From: Candidatus Bathyarchaeota archaeon
GTDB taxonomy: Archaea > Thermoproteota > Bathyarchaeia > Bathyarchaeales > Bathycorpusculaceae
Assembly (NCBI GenBank): GCA_003164295.1
Contig: PLTA01000048.1
Coordinates: 24,069-88,068 of the forward strand
Direction: 5' to 3'
Length of the DNA stretch: 64,000 nucleotides
The translations under genes were made by a program, and so were the position numbers. The notes under the pieces were generated by a model. The model saw only the letters and a list, made by a program, of their open reading frames with translations, searched no databases and was not told where the DNA came from. Below are positions 53,344-63,827 of the stretch, piece by piece (the first letter of the stretch is position 1; each line of letters opens with the position of its first letter).

Positions 53344-55122
53344 GTGAACAAGAAGATTGCGGGTAGTATTGCAATAATTTTTTTACTTAGTTCTTTAATG
53401 ACAACATTCGCTTACTCAAGTATGACGATTACAGGTACACCCAGCGGAGCAAGTTATTTAATTGAACCAAGCGGCAGCAGTTATGTTGCTATAAGTGGAA
53501 CGATAAATGGAGCAACTGACCAAATAGAAAGTAATTGGACTTCAACAGATGCAGCGGTTACCATAAATGACGCAATAAAAGCTATGCCGGATGGCGGAAC
53601 TGTTTACTTAAGTGATAGTCTTTTCCTTTTAAGCAGTACTATTGATGTACCAGGTGGTGTAAACCTGCAAGGCCAAGGTCCTGGTGCTGGATCTAATTCG
53701 CCTGGAGCTAATTTGGGAACAACTCTTGAGTTAGCCAATGGTGCAGACTGCAACGTAATTACTTTCACAGCCTTAACTTCACATGATTATTTTGGAGGCA
53801 TCAGCAATTTAATCATCGTCGGTAACATGCCAAATGAAGTTGGTACCAGTTACGGCGTATATTCAGCATCAGCACATTCAGATTGGACACTATACGATTG
53901 CGCTATCGAAAATTGCTTAACAGGAGGCATCTATGTAACGAATACAAGTTCTTGGTATGACAGAATCTATAATTGCTGGATAGAAGCCAATGGCGGCGAC
54001 GGCATCACCCTCTATAATATGGGCAATATGTATATTGGACCAAACAACGTAATAAAACTCAATGACCAAAACGGCATAAGCATGTCCGGATCCGTCACTG
54101 AAGTAAATGTAAATGCAAACCAAGATATGAATAACTTAGATAGCGGAATAAGTGTAAACGGATCTGCAGCAGACATCTTCATACAAGACGGAAACGTTAT
54201 TCAATATAACGATTTATATGGCATCTACACATCGGGCATAAACTATAACATCCAAATAAACGGAAACATGATAAGTTACAACGATGAAACAGGTTGCCAA
54301 CTAGTTTCTACTTATGATGCTATTTTATCAGGAAATACCATCCAATACAACAGTCAATTACCAACAAACACCTATTGTGATCTTAATCTTTGGTCGGTAA
54401 ACAACGTTACTATAACAGATAACGTTTTAGGCGCCTCCCAACAGGGCGCGCCTTCAGAAAAATATGTGATTTTGGAGCAAGGCAACATTCCAGCCGTAAT
54501 CGAATGTTCAGATAACGACATAGGCGTAGGCGCTACAGGTGTATATGATAGCATAAGCGGAAACGGTGCAGTGATATTTTGGTCAAACTTAGGTTATGGC
54601 CCTATTGGATACTCAGGTTTAGCCTCATTAACAAGCCCCGTCACAATATCTTCAGCCTCAACAGAAACCCAACTTATCGGCTGGACAATCCCCGCCAACA
54701 TGATGGATGTTGGACAAACTTACGAGGTTACAGCGTCAGGAATAATCGGTTCATATTCAACAGCGCCAACTCTTCAATTTCAATTAAGGATAGGTTCAAC
54801 AACTTTAACAGGTACAGCAATAGGCACCTTAACGCCAGTGATAGGCGCAAACGTAAAAAATCAGGGCTGGAACCTAGTTTATTTTCTTACGGTTGACAGT
54901 ATAGATTCAGCACCAACTGTTACAGCATCAGGTTACGTGGAAGGCATGTTCGCAGCCTCTTCCGCTTGGAGTTATACACCGACAACAACTACAGTAGCAA
55001 CAGCACTTGGTAGCGCCTCAACTATATCAAACATGATACAGCTTACCTTCAAATTCGGCTCATCCAACTCTGCGGATACATTAACATGCGTAACTGCAGA
55101 AATTCAATTAATAAAATCATAA
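53344..55122 (+). CDS. Secreted right-handed beta-helix protein
   Basis: 592 residues. A signal peptide (about 4-24) precedes a pectate-lyase-like right-handed beta-helix (about 60-400). It begins AAVTINDAIKAMPDGGTVYL and STIDVPGGVNLQGQGPG, then runs through many N-rich rungs such as SGISVNGSAADIFIQDGN. A C-terminal ~140-residue beta domain (about 425-592) resembles jelly-roll tips of surface or phage-like proteins. It probably binds or cleaves polysaccharide. The start is GTG. Confidence 0.8.
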   Translation: MNKKIAGSIAIIFLLSSLMTTFAYSSMTITGTPSGASYLIEPSGSSYVAISGTINGATDQIESNWTSTDAAVTINDAIKAMPDGGTVYLSDSLFLLSSTIDVPGGVNLQGQGPGAGSNSPGANLGTTLELANGADCNVITFTALTSHDYFGGISNLIIVGNMPNEVGTSYGVYSASAHSDWTLYDCAIENCLTGGIYVTNTSSWYDRIYNCWIEANGGDGITLYNMGNMYIGPNNVIKLNDQNGISMSGSVTEVNVNANQDMNNLDSGISVNGSAADIFIQDGNVIQYNDLYGIYTSGINYNIQINGNMISYNDETGCQLVSTYDAILSGNTIQYNSQLPTNTYCDLNLWSVNNVTITDNVLGASQQGAPSEKYVILEQGNIPAVIECSDNDIGVGATGVYDSISGNGAVIFWSNLGYGPIGYSGLASLTSPVTISSASTETQLIGWTIPANMMDVGQTYEVTASGIIGSYSTAPTLQFQLRIGSTTLTGTAIGTLTPVIGANVKNQGWNLVYFLTVDSIDSAPTVTASGYVEGMFAASSAWSYTPTTTTVATALGSASTISNMIQLTFKFGSSNSADTLTCVTAEIQLIKS

Positions 55123-55390
55123 TAAGTCTTCTGCGCGGCTTTGAGACACATTAAGATTTCAAAAAAACTTTTCTTTTCTTTTTTTTGAAAATAATAATCA
55201 ATAGTTATACCAGAAAGTTAGAACTTTATAGGATCTCATAAACCACCATTTTAAACCATGCCGAAAAAAATAAAAACCATCAAGAATAATTCAAGCTTCT
55301 TCAGAACCTGTCATTGATGTCATTTGGATAACCTGAAAAGTGTTCAAGCATATAGATAGAACGAAAATGGAAATTTCACGGGGAGACAAA

Positions 55391-56224
55391 ATGAAAAAGA
55401 AGGTAAGTGTGGTCATTGTTACATACAATAGACCAAAGGATGTATTGGAGACAGTCGAAAGTTTGTTACGTCAATCGGTGAAACCGTTTGAGATCATAGT
55501 AATTGACGACGGATCCAACCCTCCTGTCACTTTGGAATTTCAATCTGAGAACTTAAAGGTTATACGATTTGATCAAGAGGTTGGTCTAAGCAATGCGAGA
55601 AATCATGGCGTGAAAATTGCTAATGGTGAATACATTGCTTTTATAGATGATGACGCTATTGCTGAAAAAAACTGGGTAGAGGAAATTCAAAAAGGTCTCG
55701 AAAGTGCCGATGTCATCGGAGGACCAATCAGACCGTTGTATCAAACGTCCCCTCCCAAATGGTGGAATGAAAAAGATTTGGGTGGATACGCTGGTGTAGG
55801 CAATATTTTTTGTGCAACGGGTGAGATTTGGGGTTGTAACATGGCTTTCGGAACTAACGTGTTTAAAACGGTTGGGCTTTTTAATCCGAACCTTGGTAGA
55901 CGAAAAGGAAAATTGTTCAGTGACGAAGAATTTAATTTGATTGAGCGAGCAAGAAGCAAAGGCTTCGGTGTTAAGTTTATTCAGACAGCGGTTGTCTATC
56001 ACAAGGTGCCACCTAAAAGGATGACATTTGCTTATATCATGAGATGGAATTACACTCAAGGGAAATCGAAAAGTGTGTCGAATGGATACCAACCTTTACA
56101 AATATGCTACAGTCTGCTACTATACATATTTACGATGGCCAATCCTCGCGTTATTATTTCGGAGAAGTCCGCTAAAATAAAAATAATTGCACGGATGACC
56201 CAGCTACTTGGGCGACTTTTCTAG
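55391..56224 (+). CDS. GT2 glycosyltransferase
   Basis: About 277 residues from the ATG at 55391, which has GGGGAG about 6 nt upstream; the frame is open from a GTG at 55340. VSVVIVTYNRPKDVLETVES, IIVIDDGSNPPV, AFIDDDAIAEKNWVEEI (DDD metal site) and FSDEEFNLIERARSKGFGV are typical of GT2. Specificity unknown. Confidence 0.92.
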   Translation: MKKKVSVVIVTYNRPKDVLETVESLLRQSVKPFEIIVIDDGSNPPVTLEFQSENLKVIRFDQEVGLSNARNHGVKIANGEYIAFIDDDAIAEKNWVEEIQKGLESADVIGGPIRPLYQTSPPKWWNEKDLGGYAGVGNIFCATGEIWGCNMAFGTNVFKTVGLFNPNLGRRKGKLFSDEEFNLIERARSKGFGVKFIQTAVVYHKVPPKRMTFAYIMRWNYTQGKSKSVSNGYQPLQICYSLLLYIFTMANPRVIISEKSAKIKIIARMTQLLGRLF

Positions 56225-56542
56225 CACACACTTATCAGACATATCTCTTGCAACAAACCGCCATTCTAAACCGTGTCAAAAAATTTAATTATTTTGTTCT
56301 CACAAAACCTTGATGCAAATAGCTGAGCGAAAAAAGGTGTAATTAGACTTTTTCTGGATTTTCTTAATGTAATTATACGTATTTTTAAGTTAATTTGAGC
56401 CCGCTGATTAAACCGAGTATGGAGAAAAAATCGGTTTCAAATGGTATTTAACAATAAAACGTTTATGCAAACGAATTTAAGTTTTTACAAAGTTTAACTC
56501 TTTCAAGTCTCTCGACGACACTTGGAAACTGAAGTTAGTGTA

Positions 56543-57268
56543 TTACTTCAACTTATTTTTTAATGCTTTCAAAAAAAGTTTAACGCTACCAAATAAGGAA
56601 ACGTTAGTATTAAGGATGTACTCCAAAAGTATGGGATGCACAATGTTTAATTGTTTCTTTTTTTCCCCAGCATAATGCCCCTGCAGCTTTGGGTACTTGT
56701 CTAATTGGGTTTTTTTGATAAAGAACATTATGTTTTGTGCGTACCAAAAGGCAACTTGTTGGTTGTCCCAGATTTCTCTGCGTAGACAATCTACGACGAC
56801 GAACCCATGCTTATCGAATATCTCTGCCCAAAAAGAAGGCCATTGCTTATTAACATGATGTGTTCCGACCTGCCCTGGTATGGCTGCGCTAAACAAAATA
56901 ATATCACCATGAGTTACAAGGCTGTTTACGAATGTTTCTGCCTTTTTATAAGGCAAATGTTCGGCCACTTCCAACGAAACAACTAAATCAAAGGTTCGGT
57001 TCAACATTAACGGTTCTTGAAGATCGTGAGTCAACGTTTGCATTTTGGGTATCATAAGTTTTTGATTTCTAATCCATGGTCCATCAACACCTACAAAGTC
57101 TAAAACGCCCTGTTCGCTGAAAACTTTGAGCCATCCTCCAACACCGCAACCTACGTCCAAAACGCTTTTGAAACTACCCAACTGTAAAATCAAGGGTACA
57201 ATAACCCGTGCACTATCCATTCCAGTTTTGTCTTCAAACGCATAAAAACCGTCGTCATAAAATGTCAT
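56543..57268 (-). CDS. Class I SAM-dependent methyltransferase
   Basis: About 241 residues from the ATG at 57268; a TTG five codons upstream is also possible. Motif I is SVLDVGCGVGGWLKVFSEQG. This is followed by FVGVDGPW, the conserved FDLVVSLEVAEHLP segment and ILFSAAIPGQVGTHHVNKQW. Probably methylates a sugar or glycan intermediate. The gene is on the minus strand, between a GT2 gene and an acetyltransferase gene. Confidence 0.88.
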   Translation of the reverse strand: MTFYDDGFYAFEDKTGMDSARVIVPLILQLGSFKSVLDVGCGVGGWLKVFSEQGVLDFVGVDGPWIRNQKLMIPKMQTLTHDLQEPLMLNRTFDLVVSLEVAEHLPYKKAETFVNSLVTHGDIILFSAAIPGQVGTHHVNKQWPSFWAEIFDKHGFVVVDCLRREIWDNQQVAFWYAQNIMFFIKKTQLDKYPKLQGHYAGEKKKQLNIVHPILLEYILNTNVSLFGSVKLFLKALKNKLK

Positions 57269-57545
57269 CGTAATCCCAACCAAACAAAAACAATCGAGAA
57301 TACTTAAAACTTGTTCTTACTCATAGCTAAAACAAAAATCAAGTGCTCTTCTGTTGGGTTGACTTAAGAGTATAGGGTGTTCTCTGTTTTTTGTTGCTTG
57401 AGGTTCATGAGTAAGTTTGCTTGCTGGCAAAGGTTCGGTAAGAGTCGTAGTTTGATCTTTGGACAAAACAATAATCTTAACCGATAAAATATGGCGGAAT
57501 ACATATTGAGTTCAGAATAGAGAATTGAAGAAGAAGTGATCGAAA

Positions 57546-58067
57546 ATGGCTGTTAAAAGTTATTTGCAAAATCGTGCCTATAGAAAAAAATTTTCAAGTG
57601 TCGGTCAAGGTCTGACCCTGATTGGAAGCCCCTGGATTCATGGAGAAGGTAACATATCTGCAGGAGCAAACCTAACCTTAAGATGCCCGCTTTTTCCCAT
57701 AGAGATATTCGCTAGAGAAAATGCAATTATCAAGATTGGAAATGATGTTAAAATAAATCAGGGGGTCACGATAGCATCGTTTGCAAAGATAGAGATTGGT
57801 GATAACATACTCATAGGAGATCATACGACAATTTTCGATACTGACTGGCATGGAATTGACGGAAAACCGGCTAAGACAGCACCAGTCATAATTGGAAACC
57901 ACGTTTGGATAGGCATAAATGTGATTATCCTCAGAGGAGTTACTATTGGCGATAACTCTATTGTGGCAGCAGGTTCTGTAGTAACAAAAGACGTGGATAA
58001 AAATACAATTATTGCAGGAAATCCCCCGAAGAAAGTCGGGTCGACTATTACCGGTTGGACTTGGTGA
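57546..58067 (+). CDS. Hexapeptide-repeat acyltransferase
   Basis: 173 residues with left-handed beta-helix hexads: IKIGNDVKINQGVTI, IEIGDNILIGDHTTI, VIIGNHVWIGINVI and LRGVTIGDNSIVAAGSVVTK. The histidine of DTDWHG matches the catalytic His of sugar O-acetyltransferases. Likely acetylates a sugar residue of the glycan. Confidence 0.92.
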   Translation: MAVKSYLQNRAYRKKFSSVGQGLTLIGSPWIHGEGNISAGANLTLRCPLFPIEIFARENAIIKIGNDVKINQGVTIASFAKIEIGDNILIGDHTTIFDTDWHGIDGKPAKTAPVIIGNHVWIGINVIILRGVTIGDNSIVAAGSVVTKDVDKNTIIAGNPPKKVGSTITGWTW

Positions 58068-58235
58068 TAACAGATTTTTTTATCTCAATTACCCTATCTA
58101 TGGTTTAACTTGAATAATGAGTTCTTCCTATCAGCTTTAAGCATCGGGAGGAAAATACGCGTTTAGCAAAACAGGATAATGTTAGAAGCAATTTCAAGAT
58201 TGTTTGGACAACTGTAATGATGTTGAGGGAAAGAT

Positions 58236-59243
58236 ATGGTGATAGCTGGAGTAAGTGTTGTAATTCCTACGCTAAATAGGCCTGATTCAATTAAATTATG
58301 TATCAATAGTTACCTCAAATTACCGGGTCTAGCAGAATTAATTATTATTAATGACGGGTCAACTGCTGATATTGATTCTGTTTTGCGTCCCTATCTAGCT
58401 GACCATAGAATTAAGTATGTTAGTCATACGGTAAGAAAAGGTTCTTCGTATTCTTATACGGAAGGTGTTAGTTTAGCTATTTCAAATGTTGTTTTGCTAT
58501 CGCAAGATTGTACCATTGTATCGGATGAAACGCTTCTTCATGTATTGGATTATGAACAAAAAATGAAAAGCGAGAGAATTGCTTGCATTAGTGGGCGTGT
58601 ATTCGATGTTTCAAAAGAAACTTTTGAGTCAATTTCTAATGATGGTCTGAGTATAGAAGGCAATAGCTTTCGACCTTATGTCCAGAATGATGTCCTTCCA
58701 AAAATGAGCGGGATAACTGGTGAAGTTACAGGATCCTTTTCTGCCTTTTCGAAAAGCATTAATGCAAAGGTTTTAAGTGGATTTTTTGCTGTTTCAAAAC
58801 AAGTATTTTTGGAAATGGGTGGGTTTGATTATAAGCGTTATATTGGTAATCATTATAGAGAAGAGACAGATTTTCACCTTAGGGCATTGCAGAGCAGTTA
58901 TACATTAAAATATGATCCAGGTATAATTGCTTTTCATTCTCCACAACAGACTGGCGGTCAAAGGTCAAATTCAAATTTACTACTTTATGAATACTATGTA
59001 GCAAGAAATCATGCCTTTTTCCTTTCTAGATTTTACGGGTTCAAAATTTTTTTCATGTTTCCCACGTTCATAATGAGTAGAGGCATTTTTCGCGTCTTAG
59101 GTTCTCGTTTCAATATGCTCATTCCAAATGAGTATTTCGAACGCTATTTCTCGCGAACCGAAACTCTAGGTGCGAGCGCTATACGTGCCCAAATCGATAG
59201 AGTTTCACTTATCTCAAACGATGGGAGGGCAACGGTTAGATAG
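58236..59243 (+). CDS. GT2 glycosyltransferase
   Basis: 335 residues. VSVVIPTLNRPDSIKLCINS, LIIINDGSTADIDS, SYTEGVSLAISNVVLLSQDC in place of a typical DXD, FDYKRYIGNHYREETDFHLR (the ETDF acidic motif). A C-terminal hydrophobic stretch (about 268-300) may touch the membrane. The atypical QDC in the metal-site region is notable. Confidence 0.88.
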   Translation: MVIAGVSVVIPTLNRPDSIKLCINSYLKLPGLAELIIINDGSTADIDSVLRPYLADHRIKYVSHTVRKGSSYSYTEGVSLAISNVVLLSQDCTIVSDETLLHVLDYEQKMKSERIACISGRVFDVSKETFESISNDGLSIEGNSFRPYVQNDVLPKMSGITGEVTGSFSAFSKSINAKVLSGFFAVSKQVFLEMGGFDYKRYIGNHYREETDFHLRALQSSYTLKYDPGIIAFHSPQQTGGQRSNSNLLLYEYYVARNHAFFLSRFYGFKIFFMFPTFIMSRGIFRVLGSRFNMLIPNEYFERYFSRTETLGASAIRAQIDRVSLISNDGRATVR

Positions 59244-59491
59244 TGTTCTTTACGAAAATCATGTTTTAAGAAACCACGCTTTCTTTCCAAATTTTTCGGG
59301 GCGCTATCTCTTTTAGAGGTGGCATATTTATGCATGCTATTACAGATATTGCAATATAATATACTTTATTTTAATAGCAACTTGAAGATCTCAAAAAATT
59401 CCCGAGATTCAGTTGGAACAAAATGATTGGTAGATTACTGAGCGTGTGAATCGTGAATTCTGTGTCAAAAGTTTTAAATTTGTAAGAATGG

Positions 59492-60160
59492 ATGAAGATT
59501 ATGGTTAAAATTCTCTCCCACCTCGCAAAGCATCATATTGGCCCCCGTACAATGCTCAAGAGCTACCGTACCTATCTAAAGTGCAAAGCTGGCAAAAATG
59601 GTAAGGGTATCGACTGCTTTATTTTGAATGGGAATTTAGATGTCACCGTAGGCAATAATGCGATAGTCGAAAATAGGGGCTATTTTTGGTTTGGCTTTAA
59701 ACATAACTTTACGCCGTCGACAGTTGCAGGTTCGCTTTATCTTGAAAAGAATAGCAAACTCGTTATTGACGGCAAAGTGTTTGTTGGTCCGGGCGTAAAG
59801 CTGATTGTATATGAGCAAGCGGTTTTGGAGCTTGAAGATGTTTTCATAAACAGTAACTCCAGTATAGTGTGCGACAAACACATTAAGATAGGAAAGGGTA
59901 CTACTATTGGCTGGGGTGTAGAAATTCTTGATAGCGACCTACATCGAATAGTACAGGATGACTTTGAAATGAGCAAGCCTATCTTAATAGGCTCTCAAGT
60001 TTGGATAGGCGCTAAAGCAATGATTCTTAAGGGAGTGACTATAGGATCGGGTAGCGTTGTCGCAGCTGGCGCTGTTGTGACTAGAAACGTACCAGAAAAC
60101 ACCTTAGTTGCAGGAGTACCTGCCAAGATTATTAAAAAAGATGTTCATTGGGAACCATAA
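59492..60160 (+). CDS. Hexapeptide-repeat acyltransferase
   Basis: 222 residues, left-handed beta-helix: AIVENRGYFWFG, IKIGKGTTIGWGVEI, DSDLHRI (His in the catalytic position), ILIGSQVWIGAKAM and LKGVTIGSGSVVAAGAVVTR. The N-terminal half is longer than in the 57546 protein. A second acetyl- or acyltransferase for glycan decoration. Confidence 0.92.
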   Translation: MKIMVKILSHLAKHHIGPRTMLKSYRTYLKCKAGKNGKGIDCFILNGNLDVTVGNNAIVENRGYFWFGFKHNFTPSTVAGSLYLEKNSKLVIDGKVFVGPGVKLIVYEQAVLELEDVFINSNSSIVCDKHIKIGKGTTIGWGVEILDSDLHRIVQDDFEMSKPILIGSQVWIGAKAMILKGVTIGSGSVVAAGAVVTRNVPENTLVAGVPAKIIKKDVHWEP

Positions 60161-60434
60161 TTTAAATCGCGCTTACTGTAGCCTCGCGTACAAACCAACC
60201 TGCACAATTCATCCTGTATTTCCAAGCAGGCTTATGAGAATAAATGTTATTGTTTTAAAAAAAAAATAATAACTCCTTAATCTATATTTGAGTATGACGA
60301 TATTTTTAAAAATTTGTAAAGAGCTAGATGGCTGCGAAAAACGCAACGTGCTTTCGCATTCTTTATGCATTTTTTGTGCATCCATTTATTAAAAACCACG
60401 TTATGATTAACACATTCTAAGTCACGGCGATGTA

Positions 60435-61526
60435 ATGTTTATGATGAAAATTTCTATAATTTTGGGAACTAGACCTGAAATAGTAAAATGTTCACCGATA
60501 ATCCGTGAATGTAGCAGGTTGGGTTTAGATTATTTTATTTTGCATACTGGACAGCATTACTCGTATAGTATGGATAAAGTCTTCTTTGAGCAGCTTAATC
60601 TGCCTGAGGCAAAGTACAATCTCGATGTGGGTTCGGGAACTCATGGGCAGCAAACAGGCAAGATGCTTGCGGGTATAGAAAAAGTTTTGATGCAAGAATC
60701 TCCCGATGTTGTGCTGGTTCAAGGTGACACAAACACAGTTTTAGCTGGTGCATTGGCCGCTGCGAAACTTGGAATCAAAGTTGGACATGTCGAAGCCGGA
60801 TTACGAAGTTATGACAAAAATATGCCTGAAGAAATTAACAGAGTCTTAGCTGATCATTGCTCAGATTACTTGTTTGCCCCAACCCCAAAATCCAGGGAAA
60901 CATTAATCCATGAAGGTATCGAAAAAAACAAAGTGTTCCTAGTCGGAAACACAGTCGTGGATGCCCTATACCAGAGCCTAGAAATAGCCAAATCAAATAG
61001 CCAAATTTTAAATACCTTAAACGTTGAAAACGGCAAATACGTACTCGCTACAGCTCATAGACAGGAAAATGTTGACGACCCGAAAAAATTTAAAGAGCTT
61101 ATCCAGAGTCTACAAATAGTTCAGAGTGAATTCCAGATTCCATTGATTTACCCTATTCATCCTAGAGCAAAAAAACAACTAGACCAATTCGGTATCGAAC
61201 ATAGGGGCATCACGCTAGTTGAGCCTTTAGACTATTTAGCCTTCCTACAGCTTGAAAGCAAAGCCAAACTTGTCCTAACTGATTCTGGCGGTATACAAGA
61301 AGAAACCTGTATTCTGGGCATTCCCTGCGTTACATTAAGAGATAATACAGAAAGACCAGAGACCATAGAAGTGGGGTCAAACATCCTCGTTGGTACGAAC
61401 CCCGACAAAGTTCTTGAAGCAGCCAAAATTATCTGCGTCCGCAAAAGAAATTGGTTAAACCCATTTGGCGATGGCACTGCTGGCAAAAAAATAATCGATA
61501 TACTCGAAAGCATGCTCGATAAATAA
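60435..61526 (+). CDS. wecB: UDP-N-acetylglucosamine 2-epimerase, WecB type
   Basis: 363 residues with the non-hydrolysing 2-epimerase signatures: ISIILGTRPEIVKCSPII, LHTGQHYSYSMDKVFF, VVLVQGDTNTVLAGALAAAK, VGHVEAGLRSYDKNMPEEIN and DSGGIQEETCILGIPCVTLR. It makes UDP-ManNAc from UDP-GlcNAc, supplying the cluster. Start at ATG 60435 or at ATG 60444, three codons later. Confidence 0.96.
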   Translation: MFMMKISIILGTRPEIVKCSPIIRECSRLGLDYFILHTGQHYSYSMDKVFFEQLNLPEAKYNLDVGSGTHGQQTGKMLAGIEKVLMQESPDVVLVQGDTNTVLAGALAAAKLGIKVGHVEAGLRSYDKNMPEEINRVLADHCSDYLFAPTPKSRETLIHEGIEKNKVFLVGNTVVDALYQSLEIAKSNSQILNTLNVENGKYVLATAHRQENVDDPKKFKELIQSLQIVQSEFQIPLIYPIHPRAKKQLDQFGIEHRGITLVEPLDYLAFLQLESKAKLVLTDSGGIQEETCILGIPCVTLRDNTERPETIEVGSNILVGTNPDKVLEAAKIICVRKRNWLNPFGDGTAGKKIIDILESMLDK

Positions 61527-61756
61527 CGACGGTGTCGCGTTAGCTCGGCGGACACTAAGCATTCTTTTTTCGATGTGAAAGAGTAACTTTTTCTAACGTT
61601 TTTCTGATTTTTTATTTCTATCTAGTCATGACTATGAAAAGCGCTTTTTAGCTACTGTCTGCATTTACTCAATAAAACAGATAAAATAAGCGCGAGGCAA
61701 TCTCCGCTCTACACATAAGAAAACCAAACAAACGTAAAATAAGTTGAGAAAAAAAG

Positions 61757-63337
61757 ATGAGTAAAGCCGCGGAAATGGGGAAAGTTTCAGCAAAAGGCAG
61801 CTTCCACTTACTGTGGGGTCTAGTAGTCTCCACAGTGATCCTCTCAATTGCTACAATATTTATCGCAAGGCTACTGGGGTCAAGCCTATACGGTTTATAC
61901 GGTATCGTTTTGATCACGCCTAACCTTATAGGCGTATTTCGAGACTGGGGCATAAACTCAGCAATGGTAAGATGCACAGCCCAATATCGATCAGAAGACA
62001 GAGCATCAGAAGTCAGGAGCATACTCATCTCAGGAATAATCTTCGAAATTGCTCTTGGAATGGCTTTATCTATAATATCTTTTGCGCTCTCAGGTTATCT
62101 CGCAACAAACATATTTCAACGCCCTGGAATAACTTCCTTAATCCAAATCGCCTCAATTACAATCTTAGCTGGCGGACTCATCAATGCAGCCTCAGCCGCA
62201 TTCACTGGTATTGAAAAAATGGAACTCAACAGCATAATGATCGTCTGTCAAGCCATAATAAAAACCATCCTCATGATTACACTAGTTATCCTGGGATTAG
62301 GCACCTCTGGAGCGGTCATAGGCTACACAGTTGGCACGGTAATTGCCGGATTAATAGGTATAGCACTTGTGTGGACCCAATACAAAAACCTGCCAAAACT
62401 AAAAAACATTAAACTTGAAATAAAAGCCTACACAAAAACAATGCTGACCTATGGCACACCCCTCTCCCTTTCAACCATCATAGGCAGCTTTCAAACCCAA
62501 TTCTATAATTTTCTACTCCCAATTTTCTACCTCACCAACAACTCAGCCATCGGCAACTTCGGAATAGCCAGCACTTTTGTAGTTCTAATAACGTTCTTTG
62601 CAACGCCAATAACAACAATGATGTTTCCAGCGTTCAGCAAACTCAACCCGCAAAAAGACAAAGAAACCCTTAAAAACGTCTTCCAATTCTCAGTCAAATA
62701 CGCCTCACTCCTCGTAGTGCCCGTAGCAGCACTCGTTATGTGCCTATCCCAACCGGCAATTTCTACGCTGTTTGGGAAAACATACTCAACAGCCCCACTG
62801 TTTTTAGCTTTGCTATCAATCAACTATATTTACCCAGCGTTCGGAAGCTTAAGCACCGGCAACTTCATTATTGGCCAAGGAAAAACCACGTTCTACCTGT
62901 ACCTAACCTTAATTACAGCAGTCATCGGCTTCCCAATGGGTTACATTCTAATTTTACGCATTGGAATTTTAGGGCTGATTGTGGCTTCAATAGTATCCGC
63001 GATTCCATCAACTGTCATAGGGCTTTATTGGATAAAAAAACATTACGAGTTAACTGTAGATTGGCGTTCGTCAGCAAAAATTCTGCTTTCATCCGGTATA
63101 GCCGCCGGATCTACCTACCTTCTCATCTCAGAGCTGGCCTTCTCAAACTGGATAAAGCTAATCATAGGCATAATATTCTTCGCAGTGGTTTACGTTGCTG
63201 CAGCCCTGTTAACCCAAACGATAGATAAATACGATATAGAAAACCTACGTGGTATGACAAGTGAAATAGGTATAATTGGCAAAATATTCAACCGCATACT
63301 AAACCTACTCGAAAAACTAATGAACCTAAAACCCTGA
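61757..63337 (+). CDS. Polysaccharide flippase, Wzx/MOP family
   Basis: 526 residues with about 14 membrane helices. HLLWGLVVSTVILSIATIFI starts helix 1, followed by ARLLGSSLYGLYGIVLITPN and RDWGINSAMVRCTAQY typical of Wzx-type flippases. It moves a lipid-linked glycan across the membrane. It closes the glycan cluster. Confidence 0.92.
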   Translation: MSKAAEMGKVSAKGSFHLLWGLVVSTVILSIATIFIARLLGSSLYGLYGIVLITPNLIGVFRDWGINSAMVRCTAQYRSEDRASEVRSILISGIIFEIALGMALSIISFALSGYLATNIFQRPGITSLIQIASITILAGGLINAASAAFTGIEKMELNSIMIVCQAIIKTILMITLVILGLGTSGAVIGYTVGTVIAGLIGIALVWTQYKNLPKLKNIKLEIKAYTKTMLTYGTPLSLSTIIGSFQTQFYNFLLPIFYLTNNSAIGNFGIASTFVVLITFFATPITTMMFPAFSKLNPQKDKETLKNVFQFSVKYASLLVVPVAALVMCLSQPAISTLFGKTYSTAPLFLALLSINYIYPAFGSLSTGNFIIGQGKTTFYLYLTLITAVIGFPMGYILILRIGILGLIVASIVSAIPSTVIGLYWIKKHYELTVDWRSSAKILLSSGIAAGSTYLLISELAFSNWIKLIIGIIFFAVVYVAAALLTQTIDKYDIENLRGMTSEIGIIGKIFNRILNLLEKLMNLKP

Positions 63338-63463
63338 CCTTCTCTATAATAAAACAAAAGCATACCGATAGGCAACTAAAATTTTTCAATTCATATAGTT
63401 CACATCTGCCACACATAAATCTCAGACAGTAAATGGGCGATAATTTTTTTTGACATGTCACTT

Positions 63464-63493
63464 ATTTTGAAATATGGCTTTTATATATTTTCA
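63464..63493 (+). promoter_or_regulatory. Extended promoter motif, copy 3
   Basis: attttgaaatatggctttta followed by tatattttcag, sharing GAAATATGGCTT and the TATA-like box with copies at 31960 and 33607. It lies about 120 bp before the small Cys-containing protein at 63606. Confidence 0.5.
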
Positions 63494-63528
63494 GCGTGTT
63501 TGCCCTGCATAAGGGGAAAAAGAATCAA

Positions 63529-63544
63529 AGAGAGAGAGAGAGAG
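63529..63544 (+). repeat. (AG)8 dinucleotide run
   Basis: Eight AG units in an unbroken run, in the leader between the promoter motif and the gene at 63606. Such runs are prone to slippage. Confidence 0.8.
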
Positions 63545-63605
63545 CTTCCATTCCACTTGTGAGTTGAAAAATTATGGAGCAGATCAAACAAAGAGGTAAA
63601 CTGAG

Positions 63606-63827
63606 ATGACCCAAAAAACTACAGATGAAATTAGAATGATTCTAAATAACGCTAAGCTTGATTTTGAGTCAATAGAAAATAGAGCGTTAAACGATTATCT
63701 TCCAAAAATATTTCCCAGCTGTCCATTTACAGACGAGCCATGTACAACAAAACAATGTATAGACTGCGCAGTCTTCAAAAGCTACGTTAGTAACCAAAAC
63801 CCAGCGAAAATACAAAAATCAAAGTGA
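63606..63827 (+). CDS. Small Cys-containing protein
   Basis: 73 residues with ATG start. Cysteines cluster in FPSCPFTDEPCTTKQCIDCA (C-x6-C-x4-C-x2-C), suggestive of a metal site. Upstream is an extended promoter motif like that of the zinc-finger genes at 32 and 33.7 kb. Family not recognised. Confidence 0.6.
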   Translation: MTQKTTDEIRMILNNAKLDFESIENRALNDYLPKIFPSCPFTDEPCTTKQCIDCAVFKSYVSNQNPAKIQKSK

